In this document: piece by piece, positions 8,301-14,552 of the stretch | How positions within the stretch are numbered: the stretch's first letter is position 1 | How the letters are laid out: each line of letters begins with the position of its first letter | NCBI GenBank assembly: GCA_035291705.1 | Contig: DATDRM010000067.1 | Coordinates: 1-18,515, forward strand | DNA: 18,515 nucleotides | Direction of reading: 5' to 3' | Origin: DATDRM01 sp035291705 | GTDB taxonomy: Bacteria > Chloroflexota > Anaerolineae > Anaerolineales > UBA4823 | The notes under the pieces: model-generated | Databases searched by the model: none | Seen by the model: only the letters and a program-made list of their open reading frames with translations | Told to the model about the DNA's origin: nothing | Made by a program: the position numbers and the translations under genes

Positions 8301-9468
8301 CGGTGACCCCATCGCTCAACACGGTGTGATTAGTCCACAGCGAGGGGACGCCGTCTAAAATGCGGTATTGCAACGGCGACATCAACCGCTCACCGTGGGC
8401 GTCGAGCCTTTCTGCCGTGCCCAGTTGGGGCACCAGATTGCCGATCGCCCAAATTAATGATGTGTCGGTGGTGAAGGTGAAGTTCGGTACGAGGTTATCA
8501 CCAAAGGTGGACAGGTCCAGGTCGTTCCAGTCGACATGGAACTCCCAGATATGCATCTTGCCAGGCTGGATGGAAGCAAAGTAATTGGGAGTGCCCATCG
8601 GAGGCGCGTTCGTACCGAGCAGGTTGCTGGGCACCAGATGCTCGTAGCCCATGTGCTCGGTCAGGTAAAAATCTTTATACCAGATACCCGGTAGTATGTT
8701 GCCGCTGATCAAATCAGCGCGTTTCAAAGCCCAGACCTTGAGGCCACGCGGCGTACGGTTGAAACCGTTGTTGAAGACATCATACATATCTGCCGCCAGG
8801 TAGTACCCATCCGGCCAGAGGCCTAGCTTGGGTGAGTCTGGGTAAAAGTGCACACTACCCTGGTCGGTGCTTAGGGTGTAGTAGTACCAGAAGTTGCTGT
8901 CAAAATAAGGAGTCGGCGGTGCTGGCGGGAGTAGGCCGTTTGAGACCGCGACACACAGAAAATACGGGCCATTGTCGATATTCTCGTAGGCCACATCCAC
9001 CACGACCCATCGCCCTGCCAGATGGTCGTAGAGCACGTAGGGTTGGCCGTGATGGAGGGCGCCGGCCTGATCCGAACAGGCTGTGGTGGTGGTGCTGGTA
9101 GCCCAAAACTCGGTGAAAGTAGCGCTGTCCACCAGCGTGCCATCCTTCTGGTAGATGGCGACCATCTTGTTAACGGCCTGTAGAAAATGCGTATGCCCGG
9201 CCGCGCCGGTGGTATCCGGCACAGCGCCGATCACCCGCGGATCGTTGATGTTCACGGTGGTTGGATAGATATCAGGGTCCGTTCCAGGATTATCCGGCCG
9301 CTGCATGCCTGGGAAGACATCGATCGGTGGTGGCATGGGCGCAGTGATCGCCTCGGGTTCAACTGGGCCTTCATCTGACGCCCGCACCGCATTTTGTCCA
9401 GGCAAGGCAAAAGTCGCCAAGAGGAACAGGCAGGCGATGAACAGGTTGAATAGCTTATGTGTCCTCAT
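5302..9468 (-). CDS. Large secreted propeller / cohesin-dockerin-cohesin protein
   Basis: 1388 residues from the chosen ATG. A signal peptide (1-30, ending near AVRA) is followed by a large N-terminal domain (about 45-540) of unassigned family with GQPYVLYDHLAGRWVVVDVA at 141-160. Seven PD40/TolB-like propeller repeats (about 542-973) follow, each reading roughly IS.DG..VAFxSxAxNL..(D)xN...DVF..D. After these come a cohesin-like domain (977-1125), a dockerin (1128-1200) and a second cohesin-like domain (1222-1373); the C-terminus is VFLPVTIYKR. The dockerin has two calcium loops, DCNGDGLVDAGD and NPNQDIVVDAGD, both with ligands at positions 1, 3, 5, 9 and 12. I chose ATG 9468 because GGAGG (9477-9481) lies eight bases upstream and a signal peptide follows at once; a TTG 150 bases upstream would bury the signal peptide. 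No catalytic domain is recognised. It is probably a surface scaffold or adhesion protein paired with the downstream cohesin gene. Confidence 0.88.
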   Translation of the reverse strand: MRTHKLFNLFIACLFLLATFALPGQNAVRASDEGPVEPEAITAPMPPPIDVFPGMQRPDNPGTDPDIYPTTVNINDPRVIGAVPDTTGAAGHTHFLQAVNKMVAIYQKDGTLVDSATFTEFWATSTTTTACSDQAGALHHGQPYVLYDHLAGRWVVVDVAYENIDNGPYFLCVAVSNGLLPPAPPTPYFDSNFWYYYTLSTDQGSVHFYPDSPKLGLWPDGYYLAADMYDVFNNGFNRTPRGLKVWALKRADLISGNILPGIWYKDFYLTEHMGYEHLVPSNLLGTNAPPMGTPNYFASIQPGKMHIWEFHVDWNDLDLSTFGDNLVPNFTFTTDTSLIWAIGNLVPQLGTAERLDAHGERLMSPLQYRILDGVPSLWTNHTVLSDGVTGVRWYEIRAPLNDAPYIYQEGTHQPNNDFRWLGSLAVDRVGNMALGYSASSPSINPKIRYAGRLRSDLLNKLPQTERLFRVGGFPPYDGSQYDGDGIPDGPWGRQSQMSVDPLDECVFWYTNMYYDANSAGTEWRTAIGWFSFPQCRGGLIKRISLHTDDTQGNASSGLDFEMYSVGISEDGRYVAFSSEASTLVDGDTNGHRDVFLRDRDKDGDGLYDEPGFVETTRISLAFNGAQANDDSWEVAISPDASFIVFSSDANNLIQDDNNGVRDVFRYDRQNNAIRLVSARNGTFAQEGNGPSDHPFIAGSTNLVVFRSEATDLVNGDTNISADIFRRNMVTNQTYRFIPHPSTGNPQSNGDSFTPTISNNGVCVAYASFADNLVTSDLNGTLSDVFVDCGSGPILVSASASGDLGDSYTPFISGNSRYVAFASRAYSLDLVEAIGDYDADIFVYDRVIGTNSRVSVNFFGAEALNGDSYSPSISRDGRIITFASDANNLDVHLPDLNARRDIFVHDRTLALSGVYDFGLTQRISLSYNQGEPNDWSFAPVISQDGDHVAFVSEATNLVTNDTNSVWDVFAYNSQRNIPIFLSIPGNIPGSIGSTVSVPVIFDGNGMAIDTTTFSMDYDQSCLRFNPGLPNAIVFNLPASFITSWTFTPGDANGELDISIYDPAAPLTPIPNATIVTVKLEVKSACASSPSPYLARVGFSTDPAASFGSNGLSILGYTLDGFVHILAGLLGDCNGDGLVDAGDLSGLVLEIFDGDGSLPNDTPGGTFDGNPVGCNPNQDIVVDAGDLSCTVLIIYGGGSAACMGGPDPLKVNLLGGGSSGEGKLISLIIPASVPIWPGGRAALPIAFDPQGQEVASLVFSVDFDQSWISFNPSDVNGDGLPDAIDFNLPDGFLATAQYDPADTDGELDVVVYHLGMPQASLPAGNILTIGLVAGRPQGTFLAEVKSSLDPHASFGSPAGMSLDGVAVDGSMLIAGEADNLVFLPVTIYKR
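5869..6087 (-). other. Dockerin module inside the large secreted protein
   Basis: Two EF-hand-like calcium loops of the dockerin type, each followed by a hydrophobic helix (LSGLVLEIFD and LSCTVLIIYG). They are separated by a Gly/Pro-rich insert containing DGDG and a Cys. Cohesin-like domains flank it on both sides (DNA 6094-6540 and 5350-5805). In classic cellulosomes the two partners sit on different proteins. Confidence 0.85.
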
Positions 9469-9543
9469 CTTTAAATCCTCCGCATGAACGCCGAATATAT
9501 GATTGATAGTTCCATAGGGAATCAACGCGATTTGTCGAGCAGC

Positions 9544-9557
9544 TCCAATTAATTGGA
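9544..9557. promoter_or_regulatory. Perfect 14-bp palindrome TCCAATTAATTGGA
   Basis: An uninterrupted inverted repeat in the leader of the large secreted-protein gene, 76 bp before its start codon. It has the size and symmetry of an operator half-site pair, but no regulator is known for it. Confidence 0.4.
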
Positions 9558-9714
9558 CCCGTTCCGCACGTGAGCGTTTAACAGGTAAATTGTCCATAAA
9601 GTGATATTGGACTCGCAACTCCCGACCCTAACTGCTATTTATCCGTGCGAATCGGTTGAACCACAGGTCTCAAGCACGAAACTGAGACATTAAGCAATGA
9701 TAAGTATTTTATAT

Positions 9715-9742
9715 ATTATAGCAAATTATGTGATAAGGTCAA
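9715..9742 (-). promoter_or_regulatory. Sigma-70-type promoter for the cohesin/dockerin operon
   Basis: On the minus strand TTGACC (9742-9737), a 16-bp spacer and a perfect TATAAT (9720-9715). The predicted transcript starts near 9708, about 240 bases before the chosen ATG, so a long leader is expected. Confidence 0.7.
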
Positions 9743-9763
9743 ATTAAAAAAATGCTTGTATTG

Positions 9764-9793
9764 TTGTCAGAATGCGATCTTTCAGGATAGAAT
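9764..9793 (+). promoter_or_regulatory. Promoter for the LysM/M23 array, possibly leaderless
   Basis: TTGTCA (9764-9769), an 18-bp spacer and TAGAAT (9788-9793), one mismatch in each box. The expected transcription start, about seven bases beyond the -10, falls on or next to the A of the ATG at 9800, and no Shine-Dalgarno precedes that ATG. Its -35 box is only 21 bp from the -35 box of the opposing promoter. Confidence 0.6.
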
Positions 9794-9799
9794 TGCTCA

Positions 9800-11341
9800 A
9801 TGGCGCGCACGTTCCTAACGCCCTCAAGAATTATTCTATTCGCTCTGATATGGATGGCAGCCCTACTGGCGTGTATCGTTATCGCTTTTATCGATAGCGG
9901 GGCCTGGCTAACCTCCGCTGAGCCGCGTTCTGAGCCTGGCGAGGGAGGCCAGGCCAACCAGAGTGTTTTTCTGCCTCCCACGGCGTTGCCAGGTGCGCCA
10001 GCCATGAGCCCCACGCCGGATGACCCTCACCCCTTGCCCTCTTTGCGAACAGGAAGTGAAGAATACGTCGTCCAGCCTGGAGATACACTCAACCAGATCG
10101 CTCGCCGCTACGCGGTCAGTGTAAACGCCATCGCCAAAGCCAACCGCCTGGACAGTGCCGATTACCTGGATGTGGGTCAGGTATTGAGCATTCCAGCGCC
10201 AGAACCGCAAGCGACCGGCCCAGACTTTAAGATTATCCCGGACTCCGAGCTGGTTTACGGGCCAACCAGCGCCTCCTTCGATGTGGCAGAGTTCATCAAA
10301 AGCAGGGATGGCTACCTGGCTGATTATGAAGAGATTGTGGACGATCGCACCTTGAGCGGAGCAAAGATCGTGAAACGCGTCGCCGAGGAATTTTCCATGA
10401 ACCCGCGCTTGCTCCTGGCAATGCTGGAATACCTAAGCGGTTGGGTCACTCAATCTGACCCCGCCGAGGCAACCCTGGATTACCCGATCGGCGCGCCGGG
10501 AGAGTGGCGCAGCGGGTTATACTACCAGCTGGCCTGGGCCGCGGATAACCTTAACCGCGGTTACTATCTCTGGCGGGTCAATAGCCTGGCAGCCTGGGTA
10601 CTGGCGGATGGCGACACAATCCCGATCGCCCCAACGATCAATGCCGGAACGGCTGGCGTGCAATACTTCTTTGCCCAATTGCTTGACCGGAAAGCATGGA
10701 AGCAGGCTGTCTCAGAAGAGGGCTTTTTCGCCACCTACAACGCCCTCTTTGGCTATCCATTTCAATTTGGGTTTGACCCCCTCCTCCCCCCGGATATATC
10801 CCAACCGCCTTTGCAACTGCCCTTCGAACCTGGAGAGACCTGGGCCTTCACTGGCGGTCCACACGGTGGTTGGGGTAGTGGATCAGCATGGGCAGCCCTG
10901 GACTTTGCCCCACCGGGCGAGGCCCTTGGTTGTATACAGAGCGATGCCTGGGTGGTCGCCGTCGCCGATGGCCTGGTCGTCAGGACTGGAATTGGCGCCG
11001 TTGTCCAGGACCTGGATGGCGATGGACTCGAACAGACCGGCTGGACTGTGCTTTACATGCATGTCGAAAACCGCGAGCGAGTCAAGCCGGGAACGTATCT
11101 AACGGTAGGAGAACGCGTTGGCCATCCTTCTTGCGAGGGCGGAGTCTCTACGGGGACCCATCTGCACTTAGCCCGCCGTTATAATGGGGAATGGATCCCG
11201 GCCGATCAGTCACTCCCGTTCGTGTTGGACGGATGGGTGTCTGTCGGGCTGGGTAATGAATATGATGGTTACCTTCAGAAAGATGGCAAAACGATCGAAG
11301 CCTGGGAGGGCCGTAGTTCCAAAAATGCGATCGAACGCTAG
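9800..11341 (+). CDS. LysM / M23A metallopeptidase, paralogue 1
   Basis: 513 residues, surface-anchored and predicted to cut peptidoglycan cross-links. A hydrophobic anchor spans 9-31; LLAC at 22-25 is only a marginal lipobox. A Pro-rich spacer, LysM (88-132, YVVQPGDTLNQIARRYAVS), a helical domain (about 160-320) with NPRLLLAMLEYLSGW at 201-215, and an M23 domain (about 345-480) follow. Zinc ligands His355 and Asp368 are 13 apart, as in LasA (His23/Asp36) and beta-lytic protease, not 4 apart as in LytM. His456 in GTHLHL is the third ligand; His421 and His454 are the likely catalytic histidines. CEGGVSTGTHLH at 445-456 also matches the LasA pattern. DLDGDGLE (404-411) looks like a calcium loop. 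The start is ATG 9800, with no ribosome site but a promoter ending at it. First gene of a four-paralogue operon; overlaps the next by 17 bp. Confidence 0.9.
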   Translation: MARTFLTPSRIILFALIWMAALLACIVIAFIDSGAWLTSAEPRSEPGEGGQANQSVFLPPTALPGAPAMSPTPDDPHPLPSLRTGSEEYVVQPGDTLNQIARRYAVSVNAIAKANRLDSADYLDVGQVLSIPAPEPQATGPDFKIIPDSELVYGPTSASFDVAEFIKSRDGYLADYEEIVDDRTLSGAKIVKRVAEEFSMNPRLLLAMLEYLSGWVTQSDPAEATLDYPIGAPGEWRSGLYYQLAWAADNLNRGYYLWRVNSLAAWVLADGDTIPIAPTINAGTAGVQYFFAQLLDRKAWKQAVSEEGFFATYNALFGYPFQFGFDPLLPPDISQPPLQLPFEPGETWAFTGGPHGGWGSGSAWAALDFAPPGEALGCIQSDAWVVAVADGLVVRTGIGAVVQDLDGDGLEQTGWTVLYMHVENRERVKPGTYLTVGERVGHPSCEGGVSTGTHLHLARRYNGEWIPADQSLPFVLDGWVSVGLGNEYDGYLQKDGKTIEAWEGRSSKNAIER

Positions 11342-12920
11342 GGGCCTGCACTCCCCCAAGGTAAGGAATTTAATAACCATTCTCCTCCTCCTGGGGCTGG
11401 TTAGTTTGGCTTGCGCACTGAGCCCGCGCCCCGCTTCCGCTCCGCTCTTTAACCCTCCGGGTGGGGTGAATAATCCGACGGTCGCCCCCCCAGAGACCTT
11501 AATCCCTTTCTTTTCGACTCCCACATCGACACTTTCTGATCCAACGCTAGATCCGCCAGCTGCGCCGACCGAGACACTTACCCCGACGCCTCCCCTTGTG
11601 AATACAACACCCATCTTGTATTACACTCAGGCCGGTGATACTTTGCCTGTCGTAGCGGTTCGGTTTGGTGTCGACCCCTCCGAGATCACTTCCCCAAACC
11701 CGATCCCGCCGGCCGCCTTATTCAATCCCGGCCAGCTGCTCATCATTCCACACCGCCTGGCAAATACCACCTCTTCCCAACACTTGATGCCGGACAGTGA
11801 AGTAGTATTTTCGCCCTCCTCTCTCGATTTCGACTTGGCTGTTTTTGTCGATCAAGCCGGAGGATATCTGAGCACCTATAAGCAGTACCTGGCCAGCACG
11901 GGCATGACCCCCGGCCCGCAGGTCGTGGCCCGCGTGGCGATTGAGAACTCGATCAATCCACGCCTGCTGCTCGCCCTCTTAGAGTACCAGAGCGGTTGGG
12001 TGTACGGCCAACCCACCGACCTGGCTCAGACTGATTACCCCATGGGAAGGGTCGACTTACGGGAGAAGGGGTTGTACCAGCAGCTGGCCTGGGCCGTTAA
12101 CCAGTTATCGATCGGTTATTATGGCTGGCGTGAAGGGCGCCTCACCGAGATCAATTTCTCCGATGGCGTCACAGCGCGGCTGGCTCCAGACCTGAACGCT
12201 GGCACTGCGGCGTTGCAATACTACTTCGCCCAGTTCTACGCTAGCCAGCGGTGGCTCCAGGCCTTAGACCCGCAAACTGGGTTTCCGGTCTTCTATGAGA
12301 ATATGTTCGGCAGCCCCTGGGTGCGCGCATTGACCGTCGAGCCGCTCTACCCCCCCGATCTGGTACAGCCTCCGCTCAGCCTGCCCTTCATCGTCAACCA
12401 GATCTGGGGCTACACCGGCGGCCCGCATGGCGCTTGGGAACGGGATGGCGCCTGGGCGGCTATCGACTTCGCTCCCGGCAGCCTCGAATCTGGCTGTATT
12501 GAAACCAACGTTTTTACCATCGCCCCAGCTGCGGGATTGGTGGTGCGATCTGAGAATGGAGTCGTCGTATTGGACCTGGATGGCGATGGGCGCGAGCAGA
12601 CCGGCTGGGTGTTGATTATCCTGCATATTGCCAAGCAGGGGCGCATCGCCTCCACACAGTGGGTAGAGGCTGGCGATCCGCTCGGCCACCCCTCCTGTGA
12701 AGGCGGGTTCTCCACCGGCACCCATATTCATCTTGCCCGCAAATACAACGGCGAGTGGATCGTCGCCGATGGCCCCTTGCCCTTCGTACTTGGCGGGTGG
12801 ACCGTCCACGCGGGAGAGAGGCCTTACGAAGGCACCTTGACGCGCGGCGACCAGACGATTCGCGCTAATCCCCTCAGCCCTTTCTCCTCTCGCATCATCC
12901 GTCGCGCTGGCGATCCATAG
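11325..12920 (+). CDS. LysM / M23A lipoprotein, paralogue 2
   Basis: 531 residues from the chosen start. The open frame extends up to 11184, but that would bury the signal peptide and overlap gene 1 by over 150 bp. ATG 11325 gives an immediate lipoprotein signal peptide ending SLAC (Cys30) and a 17-bp overlap; GGGAGG lies 15 bases upstream. ATG 11283 is a less likely alternative. Domains: Thr/Pro spacer, LysM (about 97-143, YTQAGDTLPVVAVRFGV), helical domain (168-331) with NPRLLLALLEYQSGWV, M23A (about 360-495) with His368, Asp381, His434 and HIH at 467-469. The catalytic-His segment reads IILHIAKQ rather than the LYMHVE of paralogues 1 and 3. Cys391 and Cys458 and the loop DLDGDGRE (417-424) are retained. 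Probably an outward-facing peptidoglycan endopeptidase anchored by lipid. Confidence 0.9.
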   Translation: MRSNARGLHSPKVRNLITILLLLGLVSLACALSPRPASAPLFNPPGGVNNPTVAPPETLIPFFSTPTSTLSDPTLDPPAAPTETLTPTPPLVNTTPILYYTQAGDTLPVVAVRFGVDPSEITSPNPIPPAALFNPGQLLIIPHRLANTTSSQHLMPDSEVVFSPSSLDFDLAVFVDQAGGYLSTYKQYLASTGMTPGPQVVARVAIENSINPRLLLALLEYQSGWVYGQPTDLAQTDYPMGRVDLREKGLYQQLAWAVNQLSIGYYGWREGRLTEINFSDGVTARLAPDLNAGTAALQYYFAQFYASQRWLQALDPQTGFPVFYENMFGSPWVRALTVEPLYPPDLVQPPLSLPFIVNQIWGYTGGPHGAWERDGAWAAIDFAPGSLESGCIETNVFTIAPAAGLVVRSENGVVVLDLDGDGREQTGWVLIILHIAKQGRIASTQWVEAGDPLGHPSCEGGFSTGTHIHLARKYNGEWIVADGPLPFVLGGWTVHAGERPYEGTLTRGDQTIRANPLSPFSSRIIRRAGDP

Positions 12921-12947
12921 AGACCCTTATGGTTTTTTATTGCCAAT

Positions 12948-14552
12948 ATGCCTGAAAAATCCTTACCTGGGTTGTGGCGGAGGTCGGTTGGGCTGTTCTT
13001 TCTGGTAGGAACAGTATTTTTATGGCACAGGTCAGGATATCTGCCTGCGCAGCCGGCCTCTCCTCGTTCCCCCTGGCTTCCCAGCCTCCCTGCTTCGCTT
13101 TCCCTCTCGTACCCTGCTTCCCCGACCCCCTTTTCTCCTGATCTCTCCGCCTCAGCATCTCCAACAGCCCAGACCCCCAACACCCCGACCCCCCCCGCCC
13201 CCTTGCTTTATTACACCCAGGCCGGGGACACATTGCTGGCTATCGCGGCTCGTTTCCAATTGCTTCCAGAAGATATCCTCCTTCCCAGGCAGGTTTCACC
13301 GACTGAACTGCTCGACCCCGGGATGGCGTTGATCATCCCCGGGTACTCTACCGGCTTTCCGGCTGCTCAGCGCCTGCTGCCCGATAGTGAAGTGGTCCAT
13401 TCCCCTTCAGCAATCGGTTTTGACATTGCAGCTTATATCGCTCGCGCAGGGGGGTATCTGAGCACCTATCGTGAGTACTTGCGCAGTACAGGTTGGACCA
13501 GCGCCGCGGAGATTGTTGCGCGCGTCGCCCTGGAAAATTCGGTCAACCCGCGCCTGCTGCTTTCCCTGCTGGAATACCAGTGTGGGTGTGTGCTCGGCCC
13601 CCTCGCCGAGGGAGTGGAAGCAGATCACCTGTTAGGGGTTAACGCTCGCTTACGCCAGGGGCTTTACAGGCAATTGGGCTGGGCAGTCAACCAAATTTCC
13701 TTGGGCTATTATGGGTGGCGGAATGGCCTGATCACAGAACTGTATTTTGTGGATGGCGAGGCATTCCACTTAGCGCCGGATTTGAATGCCGGCAGTGTTG
13801 CCCTCTCATATTTCTTTGCCCAACTCTACGATTATCAGGACTGGCGGCATGCTTTAGATCCAGAGCAGGGCTTCCCAGCCCTGCACCGGCGGATGTTCGG
13901 AGACTCCTGGCGGCGAGCTAGATCGGTAGAGCCTCTCTTTCCCCCAGGATTAACCCAACCCGAGTTGATCTTACCCTTCGCGCCAGGCCAGGTCTGGAGT
14001 TACACCAGTGGGCCGCATAAAGCCTGGGAGACCGATGGCGCTCTGGCTGCTCTGGATTTCGCCCCCGCCAGCGAAAAAGATGGCTGTGTCCGCTCTGATG
14101 CCTGGGTCGTAGCCGTTGCCGATGGGCGCGTCGCGCGCGCGGAGCATGGCGCGGTTATCTTGGACCTGGATGGTGATGGGCGTGAACAGACCGGTTGGGC
14201 GATCCTCTACATGCACGTCGAGAGCCGTGACCGCGTGGCTGCCGGCGCTGATCTGCGCGCCGGCGATCCGATCGGCCATCCTTCCTGTGAGGGCGGCCCT
14301 GCAAGCGGTTCGCATCTGCATATCGCCAGGAAGTATAATGGAGAATGGATCCTTGCTGACGGCGCGCTGCCGTTTGTCTTAGATGGGTGGGTGGTGCACG
14401 CCGGCTATAAGCCATATGAGGGCACGCTCACCAAGGGTGACCTGACCATTATAGCGAATCCGTACACACCTTCCCAGACCTTCATCAGCCGTCCTGGCGA
14501 GGACCTCCCCGCTGGTCGGAAGTTTAAGCGCAGCCTTTTATGGGACGAATGA
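12948..14552 (+). CDS. LysM / M23A metallopeptidase, paralogue 3
   Basis: 534 residues. The N-terminal hydrophobic segment (13-26) has no lipobox cysteine, so it is either a membrane anchor or a cleaved signal peptide (AQPA at 34-37), unlike the lipoproteins on both sides. A long Pro/Ser linker (35-85) is encoded by pyrimidine-rich DNA. LysM spans 87-131 (YTQAGDTLLAIAARFQL), the helical domain about 158-320 with NPRLLLSLLEYQCGCV, and M23A about 348-482. Zinc ligands are His357, Asp370 and His458; His423 and His456 are the likely catalytic histidines. Cys380 and Cys447 and DLDGDGRE (406-413) are conserved; Cys212 and Cys214 are unique to this copy. GGPH has become SGPH. The start follows a 27-bp gap with no clear ribosome site. 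The stop overlaps the ATG of paralogue 4. Confidence 0.9.
   Translation: MPEKSLPGLWRRSVGLFFLVGTVFLWHRSGYLPAQPASPRSPWLPSLPASLSLSYPASPTPFSPDLSASASPTAQTPNTPTPPAPLLYYTQAGDTLLAIAARFQLLPEDILLPRQVSPTELLDPGMALIIPGYSTGFPAAQRLLPDSEVVHSPSAIGFDIAAYIARAGGYLSTYREYLRSTGWTSAAEIVARVALENSVNPRLLLSLLEYQCGCVLGPLAEGVEADHLLGVNARLRQGLYRQLGWAVNQISLGYYGWRNGLITELYFVDGEAFHLAPDLNAGSVALSYFFAQLYDYQDWRHALDPEQGFPALHRRMFGDSWRRARSVEPLFPPGLTQPELILPFAPGQVWSYTSGPHKAWETDGALAALDFAPASEKDGCVRSDAWVVAVADGRVARAEHGAVILDLDGDGREQTGWAILYMHVESRDRVAAGADLRAGDPIGHPSCEGGPASGSHLHIARKYNGEWILADGALPFVLDGWVVHAGYKPYEGTLTKGDLTIIANPYTPSQTFISRPGEDLPAGRKFKRSLLWDE

Larger units (their letters stand above)
9469..9799. other. Divergent intergenic control region
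   Basis: These 331 bases separate the two divergent operons. They hold two promoters, the 14-bp palindrome at 9544-9557, a hairpin GTCTCA(9667-9672)/TGAGAC(9683-9688) with a 10-base loop, and an AT-rich block at 9690-9760. The minus-strand transcript would carry a leader of about 240 bases containing the hairpin and palindrome. I compared it by eye with common riboswitch consensus motifs and recognised none. A short in-frame extension upstream of the 9468 start is open but not supported as coding. Confidence 0.7.

Noticed and set aside
9469..9618. N-terminal extension of the large secreted protein from a TTG codon
   Set aside because: It places 50 mostly polar residues before a clear signal peptide, and the internal ATG at 9468 has a good ribosome site.
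9729..9741. CRP/FNR-like TGTGATAAGGTCA
   Set aside because: Half-sites are spaced by five rather than six bases and the right half is not TCACA; it overlaps the minus-strand -35, which explains part of it.
9753..9757. AAGCA/TGCTT inverted repeat with 9692-9696
   Set aside because: Five-base arms 56 bp apart in AT-rich DNA are expected by chance.
9965..9985. VFLPP in M23 paralogue 1 as another copy of the FLPV motif
   Set aside because: It lies in a Pro-rich spacer, lacks the following hydrophobic/basic residues and is not next to a cohesin-like domain.
11184..11324. Upstream start for M23 paralogue 2
   Set aside because: It would overlap paralogue 1 by over 150 bp and bury the lipoprotein signal peptide.
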